From Chloroflexota bacterium (lineage in GTDB: Bacteria > Chloroflexota > Anaerolineae > Caldilineales > Caldilineaceae): a stretch of DNA of 8,483 nt. The stretch spans positions 1 through 8,483 of the forward strand of contig DMDA01000025.1 of NCBI GenBank assembly GCA_003451595.1, given 5' to 3'. Of the stretch, positions 1-8,483 are shown one piece after another. Positions within the stretch are counted from its first letter, which is position 1. Every line of letters starts with the position of its first letter. The notes under the pieces were generated by a model. The model had not been told where the DNA came from. It made no database searches and saw only the letters and a list, made by a program, of their open reading frames with translations. A program made the translations under genes and the position numbers.

Positions 1-3
1 ATA

Positions 4-40
4 ACCAAACGGGCGACCTTGAGCAGGTCGCCCGTTTGGT
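4..40 (-). terminator. Probable intrinsic terminator hairpin after tRNA-Gln
   Basis: A perfect 16-bp inverted repeat (4-19 with 25-40) encloses a 5-nt loop. It lies 24 nt beyond the CCA end of the tRNA gene, read on the minus strand. The minus-strand bases after the stem begin TAT, but the window ends there, so a full U tract cannot be confirmed. On the plus strand the stem is followed by GTGTCACG with no T run, so it does not look like a plus-strand terminator. I infer that it ends the tRNA-Gln (or gltX-tRNA) transcript. Confidence 0.75.
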
Positions 41-62
41 GTGTCACGCTGTCATGACTCTT

Positions 63-142
<80 letters not shown>

Positions 143-161
143 GCCTGACTCAGTGTCAAAA

Positions 162-190
162 AGTATACCGCACTGTCTGGAAACAGCCAA
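162..190 (-). promoter_or_regulatory. Sigma70-type promoter of tRNA-Gln
   Basis: The minus strand carries TTGGCT (185-190), a 17-nt spacer and TATACT (162-167). The -10 differs from consensus at one position and the -35 matches at four of six. The predicted start is near 155, giving a leader of about 15 nt before the tRNA 5' end at 139. The promoter lies in the 74-nt gap after the gltX stop codon, so the tRNA can be made independently of gltX. Confidence 0.75.
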
Positions 191-213
191 ATTCCAGGGA
201 GATTCCTGCACGT

Positions 214-1725
214 TTACACTGTGGTCGCTGCCAGTGTGCGTAATGCCGCGGCGGCATTGCCAATGCGGGTGAGTGTTTCTTCTCGCCCCAGGACGTGCAT
301 ACTCTCGAAGAGTGGCGGCGCCACCGTCTTGCCCGTGATGGCGACGCGGAAGGGGGTCAACAGGCTGCCGACCTTGATCTGCATCGTCTCGGAAAGTGTG
401 CGAAAAGCCGCTTCCAATGCCGGCGGTGTAAACGGTTCAATGCGTTCAATAATGCGCGCGCCGGCTTCCAGTACGTCAAGGCTCTCGGTGGCGGTCAGCT
501 TTTTGCCGATGAGCTGCGTCGGGTCGGGATAGGTGATCTGCGTCGCGGGGACGAAGGCCCAATCGATCAGTGCTGTCGCCTCAGTCAGCAACTTGATGCG
601 CTCCTGAACCAGGGGCGTCAGCTCGATCAGCCGGCGGTCGTGGCGCAGCGCCTCCGCGTCCAGACCCAGATCGGCGGCGACGTAGGGCGCCAGCGCATCG
701 ACGAGTTGCGCCGTTGCCATCTGGCGAATGTAGACGCCATTCATCCACTCCAGCTTGGTAAAGGGCAGCGCCGTGGCCTTAGGCGAGATGTCGGCGACAT
801 CGAAGCGGGCGACTGCTTCCTCACGCGTAAATATCTCGCGTTCGGCGTCGAAACTCCAGCCCATATTGGCGAGAAAATTGAACACGGCGTCGGGCAAGTA
901 ACCGCCCGCCATGTAGTCGCGCACATAAGGTGAGAATTCGCGGCCATCGACGACCGTCTTGCGTTTGCTCATCTTGCCCTTGCCACTGGGGTCGAGAATA
1001 ACGGGCAGGTGGACAAAAATGGGCGCAGGCCACGCAAACGCTTCGAACAATAGTTGATGCAGTGGCGCCGATGGAATCCACTCTTCGCCGCGCAAGACAT
1101 GGGTAATCTCCATAAGATGGTCATCCACCACGACTGCCAGGTGATAGGTGGGCAGCCCATCGCTCTTGAGCAGCACCGGGTCGGCGATGGTAGCGTTCTC
1201 GACGCTGATGTTGCCACGGATTGCATCGTGAACGGTGGTCGTTCCGCTCAGCGGCGCAGCAAAGCGGATGACAGCGCTGCGCCCTTCCGCCTCAAAGGCG
1301 GCGCGTTCGGCTGGCGTCAAGTTGCGATGGCGGCGGTCATAGGGCAGTCCTCTGGCGCGCAACTCCTCCAGTTCGGCTTCCGTCGTGTAGCAGCGATAGG
1401 CTTTGCCTTGCGCCACCAGCCACTCGGCGTACTCTCGATAGAGGGCGCGGCGTTCGCTCTGGATATAAGGGGCATGCGGCCCACCGACGTCGGGGCCTTC
1501 GTCCCATTCCAACCCCAGCCAACGTAGACTGCGCATCAGGTCGGTCAGGCTCTCCGGGTTGTAACGTTTCTGGTCAGTGTCCTCAATGCGCAGGATGAAT
1601 TGCCCGCCGGTGTGTCGCGCATAGAGCCAGTCGAAGAGCGCTGTGCGCAGACCGCCGAGATGCAAAAAGCCTGTTGGACTGGGTGCAAAGCGCACCCGCG
1701 CCGGGGAAGTGGATGGCGCCGTCAT
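214..1725 (-). CDS. gltX: Glutamyl-tRNA synthetase (GluRS)
   Basis: Class I synthetase of 503 aa that charges tRNA-Glu with glutamate in the cytoplasm. The HIGH-type motif is APSPTGFLHLGG (residues 14-25) and the KMSKS-type motif is KMSKR (251-255). The region around residue 185-215 (the segment with LPTYHLAVVVDDHLM) is typical of the GluRS active site. The remainder is the helical anticodon-binding part, ending in the usual LLTPFRVAITG segment (455-465). The ATG at 1725 is chosen because the alignable protein begins a few residues before VRFAPSPTG. A longer frame to 1803 would be coded by the upstream hairpin. The zinc-binding cysteines known from E. coli GluRS are not conserved: one Cys remains near residue 112 and the later positions are RRHRN, so a zinc-free type is likely. 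With a GlnRS encoded next door, a discriminating enzyme is expected, but the sequence does not prove it. No clear promoter is visible in the 110 nt upstream, so it is probably co-transcribed with glnS. Confidence 0.96.
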   Translation of the reverse strand: MTAPSTSPARVRFAPSPTGFLHLGGLRTALFDWLYARHTGGQFILRIEDTDQKRYNPESLTDLMRSLRWLGLEWDEGPDVGGPHAPYIQSERRALYREYAEWLVAQGKAYRCYTTEAELEELRARGLPYDRRHRNLTPAERAAFEAEGRSAVIRFAAPLSGTTTVHDAIRGNISVENATIADPVLLKSDGLPTYHLAVVVDDHLMEITHVLRGEEWIPSAPLHQLLFEAFAWPAPIFVHLPVILDPSGKGKMSKRKTVVDGREFSPYVRDYMAGGYLPDAVFNFLANMGWSFDAEREIFTREEAVARFDVADISPKATALPFTKLEWMNGVYIRQMATAQLVDALAPYVAADLGLDAEALRHDRRLIELTPLVQERIKLLTEATALIDWAFVPATQITYPDPTQLIGKKLTATESLDVLEAGARIIERIEPFTPPALEAAFRTLSETMQIKVGSLLTPFRVAITGKTVAPPLFESMHVLGREETLTRIGNAAAALRTLAATTV

Positions 1726-1743
1726 GATTGGTCTCGCTTTCCT

Positions 1744-1812
1744 AACAGAAAACCGCAGATCATGTAGATTTCGCAGTGTGCTCTGCCAGTGCGAAATCTG
1801 CACAATCTGCGG
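1744..1812 (-). terminator. Long interrupted hairpin with U-rich tail between glnS and gltX (terminator/attenuator)
   Basis: An outer 8-bp stem (1753-1760 with 1805-1812) is followed by two mismatches. A 13-bp inner stem with one G-U pair follows (1763-1775 with 1790-1802), and a 14-nt loop caps it. On the minus strand the hairpin is followed at once by TTTTCTGTT (1752-1744), which gives it the layout of an intrinsic terminator for glnS. It begins 23 nt after the glnS stop and ends 18 nt before the gltX ATG. Because no promoter fits between the hairpin and gltX, partial termination (attenuation) is plausible. The arms, built on the motif CAGATTTCGCA, also look like a dispersed intergenic repeat; that reading is inference. 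Confidence 0.6.
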
Positions 1813-1835
1813 GTCACTATCGCGTCAGAATTCCG

Positions 1836-4184
<2,349 letters not shown>

Positions 4185-4278
4185 ATCGCTCTCATCACCA
4201 AGAATTGCTGCGGAAATATCGCCTATGCGCTGCACACGGTTACGCCTACAGGCGCGCCGGCAGTGCGCATATCCTGTA

Positions 4279-4307
4279 TCAATAGCACGCGGCTGGATAA
4301 GTGTCAA
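4279..4307 (-). promoter_or_regulatory. Probable promoter of glnS (and gltX)
   Basis: The minus strand has a perfect -35 TTGACA (4302-4307), a 17-nt spacer and the -10 TATTGA (4279-4284). The predicted start near 4272 gives a leader of about 88 nt before the glnS ATG at 4184. It lies 37 nt after the stop of the ATPase gene. No terminator hairpin separates the two, so read-through from the flavin operon could add to expression. The -10 is only a partial match, which limits confidence. Confidence 0.55.
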
Positions 4308-4344
4308 AAATACAGCTTTGTGTGGTCTGTTTCGGGGGTGATGG

Positions 4345-5124
4345 CTAACCGGTTTCGCCGATCAGGCTGCGCACTTGCATGGCGATGGCGCCAAAGGTGG
4401 GGGTGCTCATGAGCGCCAGTGTGCGCGGGCGAGGCAGCGGCACCTCCACCTGCGCAATCAACCGTCCAGGCCGTTCGCTGAGGACAAAGACGCGATCGGA
4501 CAGCAGCACTGCCTCGCTAATGCTGTGCGTTACCATCAAGATGGTGATGCCTTCCGCCGCTTGCAAGCGTAGCAACTCCAGGTTCAGGCGCTCGCGCGTC
4601 AGCGCGTCGAGCTGGCCGAAGGGTTCATCCATCAACAGCAGGCGCGGCTGTTGCAGTAGCGTGCGCGCCAGCACGACGCGTTGGTTCATCCCGCCGGAGA
4701 GTTGACGTGGGTAGGCGTGCTCGAAGTCCTTCAGCCCCATCGTGGCAAGCATCGTCTCGGCGCGTTCTCGTTGCGCTGGCGACACTTTGCCTTGCTGAAT
4801 CTCGATAGGAAGCAGGACGTTTTGCAGAATTGTGCGCCATGGCATCAGGTTCGTCTTTTGGAAGACGAACCCGATGGCCGTGTTGGGTGCGCGGTGTGGC
4901 TGGCCCTCGAACCACATGGCGCCGACGTCAGGTGGAATGAGGCCGCCCATGATGCGCAGCAGCGTGCTCTTGCCACTGCCACTCGGCCCGACCAGGCAGA
5001 CGATCTCGCCGGCGTGCAGCTGGAAGCTGATCGGGCGGAGCGCCTGAATCGGGCGGTGGCCGTCGGTGAAGCCTTTGGCAACGCCGTCGACGACGAAGAT
5101 CGGCGTTGGCGTGGCAGCGTCCAT
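4345..5124 (-). CDS. ABC transporter ATPase, NitT/TauT type, predicted riboflavin/precursor importer (RibZ-like)
   Basis: Cytoplasmic ATPase of 259 aa, the usual length for the SsuB/TauB/ThiZ family. All ATPase motifs are intact: Walker A GPSGSGKST (46-54), Q-loop Gln near 89, signature LSGGMNQR (142-149), Walker B LLLMDEPFG (162-170), D-loop LDAL (172-175) and switch His 200. It should power the permease encoded two genes upstream. Its ATG lies 3 nt after the TAA of the binding-protein gene, so translational coupling is likely; only a weak GGTAA-like site is visible before it. Substrate assignment rests on the FMN riboswitch at the head of the operon, because family motifs alone cannot separate flavin, thiamine-precursor, sulfonate or nitrate importers. 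Confidence 0.93.
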   Translation of the reverse strand: MDAATPTPIFVVDGVAKGFTDGHRPIQALRPISFQLHAGEIVCLVGPSGSGKSTLLRIMGGLIPPDVGAMWFEGQPHRAPNTAIGFVFQKTNLMPWRTILQNVLLPIEIQQGKVSPAQRERAETMLATMGLKDFEHAYPRQLSGGMNQRVVLARTLLQQPRLLLMDEPFGQLDALTRERLNLELLRLQAAEGITILMVTHSISEAVLLSDRVFVLSERPGRLIAQVEVPLPRPRTLALMSTPTFGAIAMQVRSLIGETG

Positions 5125-5127
5125 GCG

Positions 5128-6153
5128 TTATTTACCGGCGATGAACTGGTTGGTGAAGAGCGTCTCGGCATCGACGACAGTGTCAACCAAGCCGATGCGC
5201 TGCATAAACTCGGCGGCGGCCTGCCAGTCAGAGAGGTTGGTTGCGCCCGGCGTCTGGCCTGGGCGCGGCGTCCAATAGGCCAGTGATGCGTCGAAGACGG
5301 CGCGGCTGGCGGCTTCGTTTTCGCCGCCAGCTTCGGGCACAGTCTTCAGGGCGATGGCAAAGGCCTCGTCCGGGTTCGCCAGAGTGTATTCGATCGCCTG
5401 CTGCGTGGCGCGCACCATGGCCTGCACCAATTCCGGACGTTCGGCAATCATTTTTTCGCTGGTGACAAGGCCATTGGCTGGAATCACGAGATAGTCGTCG
5501 AGTGATATCTGCGTGGTGGGCACGCCAGCCAGCGCCAGCACGACCGGCCCGTTGACTGCATAATCGACGGCGGCGTCCACTTTGTCTTCGCTGATCGCCG
5601 CTGCCTGGGTGAAGCCGATGCTTTCTAGCTTGATCGCTTGTTCACTCAGCCCTGCCGCTTCTAGAATGCCGCGCAGGGCGACGTAGCTGGCGCCGAACGC
5701 GCCGGGAATGCCGATTGTCTTGCCCGCCAGGTCGGCGGGGGTCGTGATGCCGCGCTCGGCTTTGGCAAAGACGACGACGGGATAGCGGCTGTACCAATTC
5801 AGCACGTACCGGACCGGCAGCCCCTGTGCGCGCCCCAACACCACCTGATCACCGCTGCCCACCATGAACGGATACTCGCCGACGCCCACTAGCTTGAGAT
5901 AGTCGTTCTCGAAGCCGTAGCTCAGTTCCAGGTCGATGCCGGCGTCACGGTAGAAACCCTTCTCAATACCAACATAATAGGGGGCAAACTGGACATTGGG
6001 AATGAAACCTAGTCCTAGTTTGACCTGTTCGACGCCAGGCGTTGCCCCGACATTGCCGGTTGCAGGCGTCGCAGGCAGGGGGGCGCACGCCGCCGCACTC
6101 AGGATCACCACGAGCAGGGGGAGGATGGAGCGGAGAATTGTCTTGACATTCAT
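5128..6153 (-). CDS. ribY: Substrate-binding lipoprotein, NMT1/THI5-like, predicted riboflavin/precursor binding (RibY-like)
   Basis: Extracytoplasmic binding protein of 341 aa. A lipoprotein signal is visible: basic start MNVKTILR, hydrophobic core (9-20) and SAAAC with Cys 23 as the probable lipidated residue. The -3 position is Ala rather than Leu/Val, a slightly weak lipobox. The mature domain has the NMT1/THI5-like opening GLGFIPNVQFAPYYVG (47-62) and EKGFYRDAGIDLEL (64-77), as in ThiY and related binding proteins. The ATG at 6153 is chosen because it puts the signal peptide at the N-terminus and AGAGG lies 9 nt before it. A GTG at 6231 overlapping the permease stop would add 26 residues before the signal. 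The gene lies between permease and ATPase genes under an FMN riboswitch, matching the RibXY systems described in Chloroflexi. Thiamine-pyrimidine binding is the main alternative, and the riboswitch argues against it. Confidence 0.88.
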   Translation of the reverse strand: MNVKTILRSILPLLVVILSAAACAPLPATPATGNVGATPGVEQVKLGLGFIPNVQFAPYYVGIEKGFYRDAGIDLELSYGFENDYLKLVGVGEYPFMVGSGDQVVLGRAQGLPVRYVLNWYSRYPVVVFAKAERGITTPADLAGKTIGIPGAFGASYVALRGILEAAGLSEQAIKLESIGFTQAAAISEDKVDAAVDYAVNGPVVLALAGVPTTQISLDDYLVIPANGLVTSEKMIAERPELVQAMVRATQQAIEYTLANPDEAFAIALKTVPEAGGENEAASRAVFDASLAYWTPRPGQTPGATNLSDWQAAAEFMQRIGLVDTVVDAETLFTNQFIAGK

Positions 6154-6227
6154 CTTGATGTGCCTCTGGGCTGTATCATGAAATAAAAATTGATTAGACA
6201 CGTGATGGCGGCAGGCGCAGCGCTTGT

Positions 6228-7055
6228 TCACACTCTCTGCCAGCGCAGGAGCCGCGCTTCTAACGCGGCGACGGCGAAGTGGAGCGCCTGCGCAATGACG
6301 ACGAGCAGCAGAATGGCGACAAACATCATCGGTGTGTCGAGCAGGCCGCGACCGAGGTTGACCAAGTAGCCTAGCCCGGCATTGGCGCCCATGAATTCGC
6401 CGACGACGGCGCCGACGACGGCCAGGGTGGCGCTGAGTTTTAGCCCGCCAAAGATGATCGGCAGCGCAGCCGGCAGTTCGAGCTTCCAGAAAAGCTGGCT
6501 GCGTGATGCGCGCAGGCTGTGCATCAAATCGTGCAGATCGGGGTCAACACTGCGGATGCCAACGATAGTGGCGATCAGCGCCGGAAAGAAGGTGATCAGC
6601 GCAGTGACGGCCACTTTGCTGGCGAGGCCACTGCCCATCCAGATGACCACGAGCGGTGCGATTGCGACGATCGGGATGCTCTGGCTGGCGACAATGTAGG
6701 GAGAGGCAAGATGTTCCAGTGTGCGATGCTTACCCAATAGATAGCCGAGGGCAAAGGCGGCGCTCAGGCCAATGAGCAGCCCTAACGCAATTTCGAGCAG
6801 GGTGACGCCGATGTGCAGTAACAGTGAGCCGGTCGCTGCCATGAGCAAGAATTTCTGCCAGACGAGTGCCGGCGAGGGCAGGATGAAGGGCGGGTAGTCC
6901 TGCCAGGCGACCAACAGCGCCCAAAGCGCCAGCACGGCCAACAGGACGAGTGGCGCCGCCAGCCGCGTCTGGTGTCGCACCAGGCGGCTGCGCCATGACC
7001 AGGCAGACGGCGGTTCGCACCGGAGGCTGAGATTGGCTTTCTGTGTCTCGAACAT
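6228..7055 (-). CDS. ribX: ABC transporter permease, NitT/TauT type, predicted riboflavin/precursor importer (RibX-like)
   Basis: Inner-membrane permease of 275 aa, within the usual size of SsuC/TauC/ThiX proteins. About six hydrophobic segments are seen, near residues 33-52, 78-108, 119-140, 147-168, 196-222 and 243-263. The cytoplasmic coupling (EAA) loop is visible at about 177-206, with SLRASRSQLFWKLELPAALP running into GGLK. PFILPSP (56-62) is a family hallmark near the first periplasmic loop. The ATG at 7055 is supported by AGGAG ten nt upstream. A longer frame reaching 7196 would be coded by a terminator hairpin and is rejected. The gene is first in the transporter operon and directly downstream of the FMN riboswitch and its two terminators. 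A 74-nt gap separates it from ribY. It pairs with the single ATPase gene, presumably as a homodimer. Confidence 0.9.
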   Translation of the reverse strand: MFETQKANLSLRCEPPSAWSWRSRLVRHQTRLAAPLVLLAVLALWALLVAWQDYPPFILPSPALVWQKFLLMAATGSLLLHIGVTLLEIALGLLIGLSAAFALGYLLGKHRTLEHLASPYIVASQSIPIVAIAPLVVIWMGSGLASKVAVTALITFFPALIATIVGIRSVDPDLHDLMHSLRASRSQLFWKLELPAALPIIFGGLKLSATLAVVGAVVGEFMGANAGLGYLVNLGRGLLDTPMMFVAILLLVVIAQALHFAVAALEARLLRWQRV

Positions 7056-7065
7056 GTTGTGTTTG

Positions 7066-7070
7066 CTCCT
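7066..7070 (-). promoter_or_regulatory. Ribosome binding site of ribX
   Basis: AGGAG on the minus strand stands 10 nt before the ATG at 7055 and fixes the permease start. It lies 39 nt past the second terminator's U tract. It is not contained in a visible sequestering hairpin, so control is more likely at transcription than at translation. Confidence 0.7.
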
Positions 7071-7109
7071 ATGCGGCGCGTGCCGAGCAAAGCTGCCGGA
7101 ATGCCGCTG

Positions 7110-7144
7110 AAAAAAACGTCCCAGGATTGCATACCTTGGGACGT
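7110..7144 (-). terminator. Second intrinsic terminator of the FMN riboswitch leader (T2)
   Basis: The minus-strand stem ACGTCCCA/TGGGACGT (7137-7144 with 7116-7123) is extended by GG/CC past a one-base bulge, with an 8-nt loop. It is followed by a run of T (7115-7110). It lies 50 nt beyond the first terminator and 55 nt before the ribX ATG. Its 3' arm contains ATCCTGGGA, a 9-mer that also occurs in the aptamer at 7314-7322. Confidence 0.85.
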
Positions 7145-7194
7145 GTACGGAGCAGCGCAGGCGCGACCATCGAAGCAGGCGATGTGGCTGCAAC

Positions 7195-7228
7195 AAAAAA
7201 TCCCGGAATCAAATAAGTGACTCCGGGA
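7195..7228 (-). terminator. First intrinsic terminator of the FMN riboswitch (T1, expression platform)
   Basis: The minus-strand stem TCCCGGAGTCA/TGATTCCGGGA (7218-7228 with 7201-7211) has 11 pairs including one G-U, a 6-nt loop, and six T directly after it (7200-7195). It starts about 50 nt after the aptamer P1 helix, as expected for a transcription-terminating FMN riboswitch. FMN binding is predicted to favour this hairpin and stop transcription before ribX. Confidence 0.92.
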
Positions 7229-7268
7229 CTTACTTGCAGCAAACAGAGCCTGGCCATCGACCGGCTGA

Positions 7269-7470
<202 letters not shown>

Positions 7471-7494
7471 TACGCAGATATTCGATTGCCCTTC

Positions 7495-7523
7495 ACTATA
7501 GTGAGATTGGCGCCATGCGTCAA
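7495..7523 (-). promoter_or_regulatory. Sigma70-type promoter of the riboflavin transporter operon
   Basis: The minus strand has TTGACG (7518-7523), a 17-nt spacer and TATAGT (7495-7500), each a five-of-six match to consensus. The predicted start near 7488 places the first aptamer base about 18 nt into the transcript. The promoter lies inside the 3' coding end of the upstream gene. The -10 box is embedded in the perfect 12-bp palindrome TCACTATAGTGA (7493-7504), which may be an operator or chance. Confidence 0.8.
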
Positions 7524-8483
7524 GTTCGCCGGTCTGTGCTGGCGCCTGGGGGGCGTTGTCTGCCACGGCTCGTTCGATGATGGCGCTGACGGTATCCACC
7601 GTGCGTTCGATGTTGGAGGGGCCGCCGTCAGGGGCAGGATGACGACCGAGATAGCCGCCGCGCCCGGTGTGCCCCATGCCTTCCAGGCGGATGATCGTGG
7701 CGCGCCCCTGCCGAAGTGCGCGATTCCACTCAGAGGTCGCCAGCCACGACCAGCGCCCCGGCATCAGAAAGCGCCAGATTTGAGCTTTGTCCCTTGTGCC
7801 CCACAGGTGATAGACATGGTCGGCCACTAGGAGGCCTGGGTCGCTGCTAAAGATGCCGCCGAGCGAGATCACGTAGATAGGTGAATTTGTCCACTCGCGT
7901 AGGTAGGTGACTGCGCCAATCGCCATCTGGCCGGCGCCGCTATAGCCGATGAGAACGATGGGCACCGGGCGCTCCGGGTCGAATTGGTAGCGCATGATCG
8001 TGTCCAGCATCACTTCTGCCATCGCCTGGTTGTAGATGGGGCCGTAGCGTTTGTCGGCGGCGATGGCGACTTGTAACATGTTGCGTGTGTTGATCAGATA
8101 GCCAGCCAGCGCCGGGCCTTCCAATTTGCGGCGGAGCGCCCATTGCCAAAGCCGCGCAAAGATCGGCTGGCCTGTCAGCGCCAGGTTGTTCACGGAGTAA
8201 GGAAAGATGTTGTCGATGACGACGGCGTCGGGCAGACGGTGGCGGAGCCGGTCGATAAAGCCTTGTTCGCGATAGCTGAGCGTCTGGCCGGAGACGCGCC
8301 CGATGCCGCTGAGGAAGAGGACGTAGGCGCTCGCCGGGGGCGTTCCCGGCGGTGCTTCTGGCGTCGGGCGCGATGTCGAGGAACTTTCCGTGGCGTCGTG
8401 GTAGATGGTGTCGCCAAACCAACCCGCCCACCAGCCCAACGTCTCGAAGGGCGTCAATGCGGCCCAGAAGAGAAAGATGATGA

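Noticed and set aside
152..157. TTGACA near the tRNA start as a second -35 box
   Set aside because: Seventeen nt downstream the sequence is GGGATA inside the tRNA, which is not a credible -10, and transcription would start within the tRNA.
177..197. CTGGAA/TTCCAG hairpin after gltX as a terminator
   Set aside because: Only six pairs and no T run follow. It lies across the tRNA promoter elements.
295..933. Plus-strand frame of 212 codons opposite gltX
   Set aside because: Antisense shadow of a conserved gene in GC-rich DNA, with no recognisable domain or ribosome binding site.
1726..1803. Upstream extension of gltX by 26 residues
   Set aside because: The extra codons lie in the intergenic hairpin and have no family similarity. 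The protein begins naturally at the ATG at 1725, just before VRFAPSPTG.
4252..4259. GGCGCGCC palindrome in the glnS leader
   Set aside because: A short GC palindrome without a T run or longer stem, expected by chance in this composition.
4185..4307. Upstream extension of glnS by 41 residues
   Set aside because: It would start inside the TTGACA box. The extra sequence is Arg-rich with no GlnRS similarity, and GAGAG precedes the ATG at 4184.
4681..5286. Plus-strand frame of 201 codons opposite the ATPase and ribY
   Set aside because: It runs across two conserved genes in antisense and has no recognisable family.
6154..6231. GTG start of ribY overlapping the ribX stop
   Set aside because: It would place 26 polar residues before an otherwise normal lipoprotein signal peptide. 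The ATG at 6153 has a usable AGAGG upstream.
7157..7191. Hairpin between the two terminators (GCAG and CCATCG arms)
   Set aside because: Short, bulged arms and no T run. It may be a spacer fold, but nothing supports a separate aptamer.
7056..7196. Upstream extension of ribX by 47 residues
   Set aside because: It would be coded by the second terminator and spacer. AGGAG supports the ATG at 7055.

Overview
The window reads as part of a moderately GC-rich bacterial chromosome. Every supported gene lies on the minus strand, so gene order runs from the right end to the left end. A Chloroflexota (Chloroflexi-type) host is my best guess, from three things: a RibXY-like riboflavin ABC transporter under an FMN riboswitch, a glutaminyl-tRNA synthetase with a GatB/YqeY tail, and the general codon and GC character. 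A Deinococcus-like or other deep-branching lineage is not excluded. No mobile element, CRISPR array or phage gene was seen.

Right part (8483 down to 4345). A 5'-truncated gene for a membrane-anchored alpha/beta-hydrolase-like protein enters from the right edge. Its last codons overlap a strong sigma70-type promoter (TTGACG-17-TATAGT) and then the 5' part of an FMN riboswitch (about 7278-7470). Two intrinsic terminators follow the aptamer in tandem (7195-7228 and 7110-7144). After them come three transporter genes: permease (ribX-like), substrate-binding lipoprotein (ribY-like) and ATPase. Together they form a complete NitT/TauT-type ABC importer, predicted to bring in riboflavin or a flavin precursor and to be shut off when FMN is plentiful.

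Left part (4307 down to 1). This is a glutamine/glutamate decoding cluster. It has a promoter (TTGACA-17-TATTGA), glnS (782 aa, GlnRS catalytic body fused to a GatB-type helical and YqeY tail), a 110-nt gap with a long interrupted hairpin followed by a U-rich stretch, gltX (503 aa GluRS), and a tRNA-Gln(CUG) gene with its own promoter (TTGGCT-17-TATACT), encoded CCA and a strong hairpin terminator. The synthetase for Gln, the synthetase for Glu and a Gln acceptor tRNA therefore sit side by side.

The most interesting points are: (1) the FMN riboswitch overlapping the coding end of the upstream gene, with enlarged peripheral loops and two tandem terminators whose 3' arms each resemble adjacent parts of one aptamer strand; (2) the GlnRS-GatB/YqeY fusion next to gltX and tRNA-Gln; and (3) the possible attenuator between glnS and gltX. 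No terminator is visible between the riboflavin operon and glnS, so some read-through is possible.
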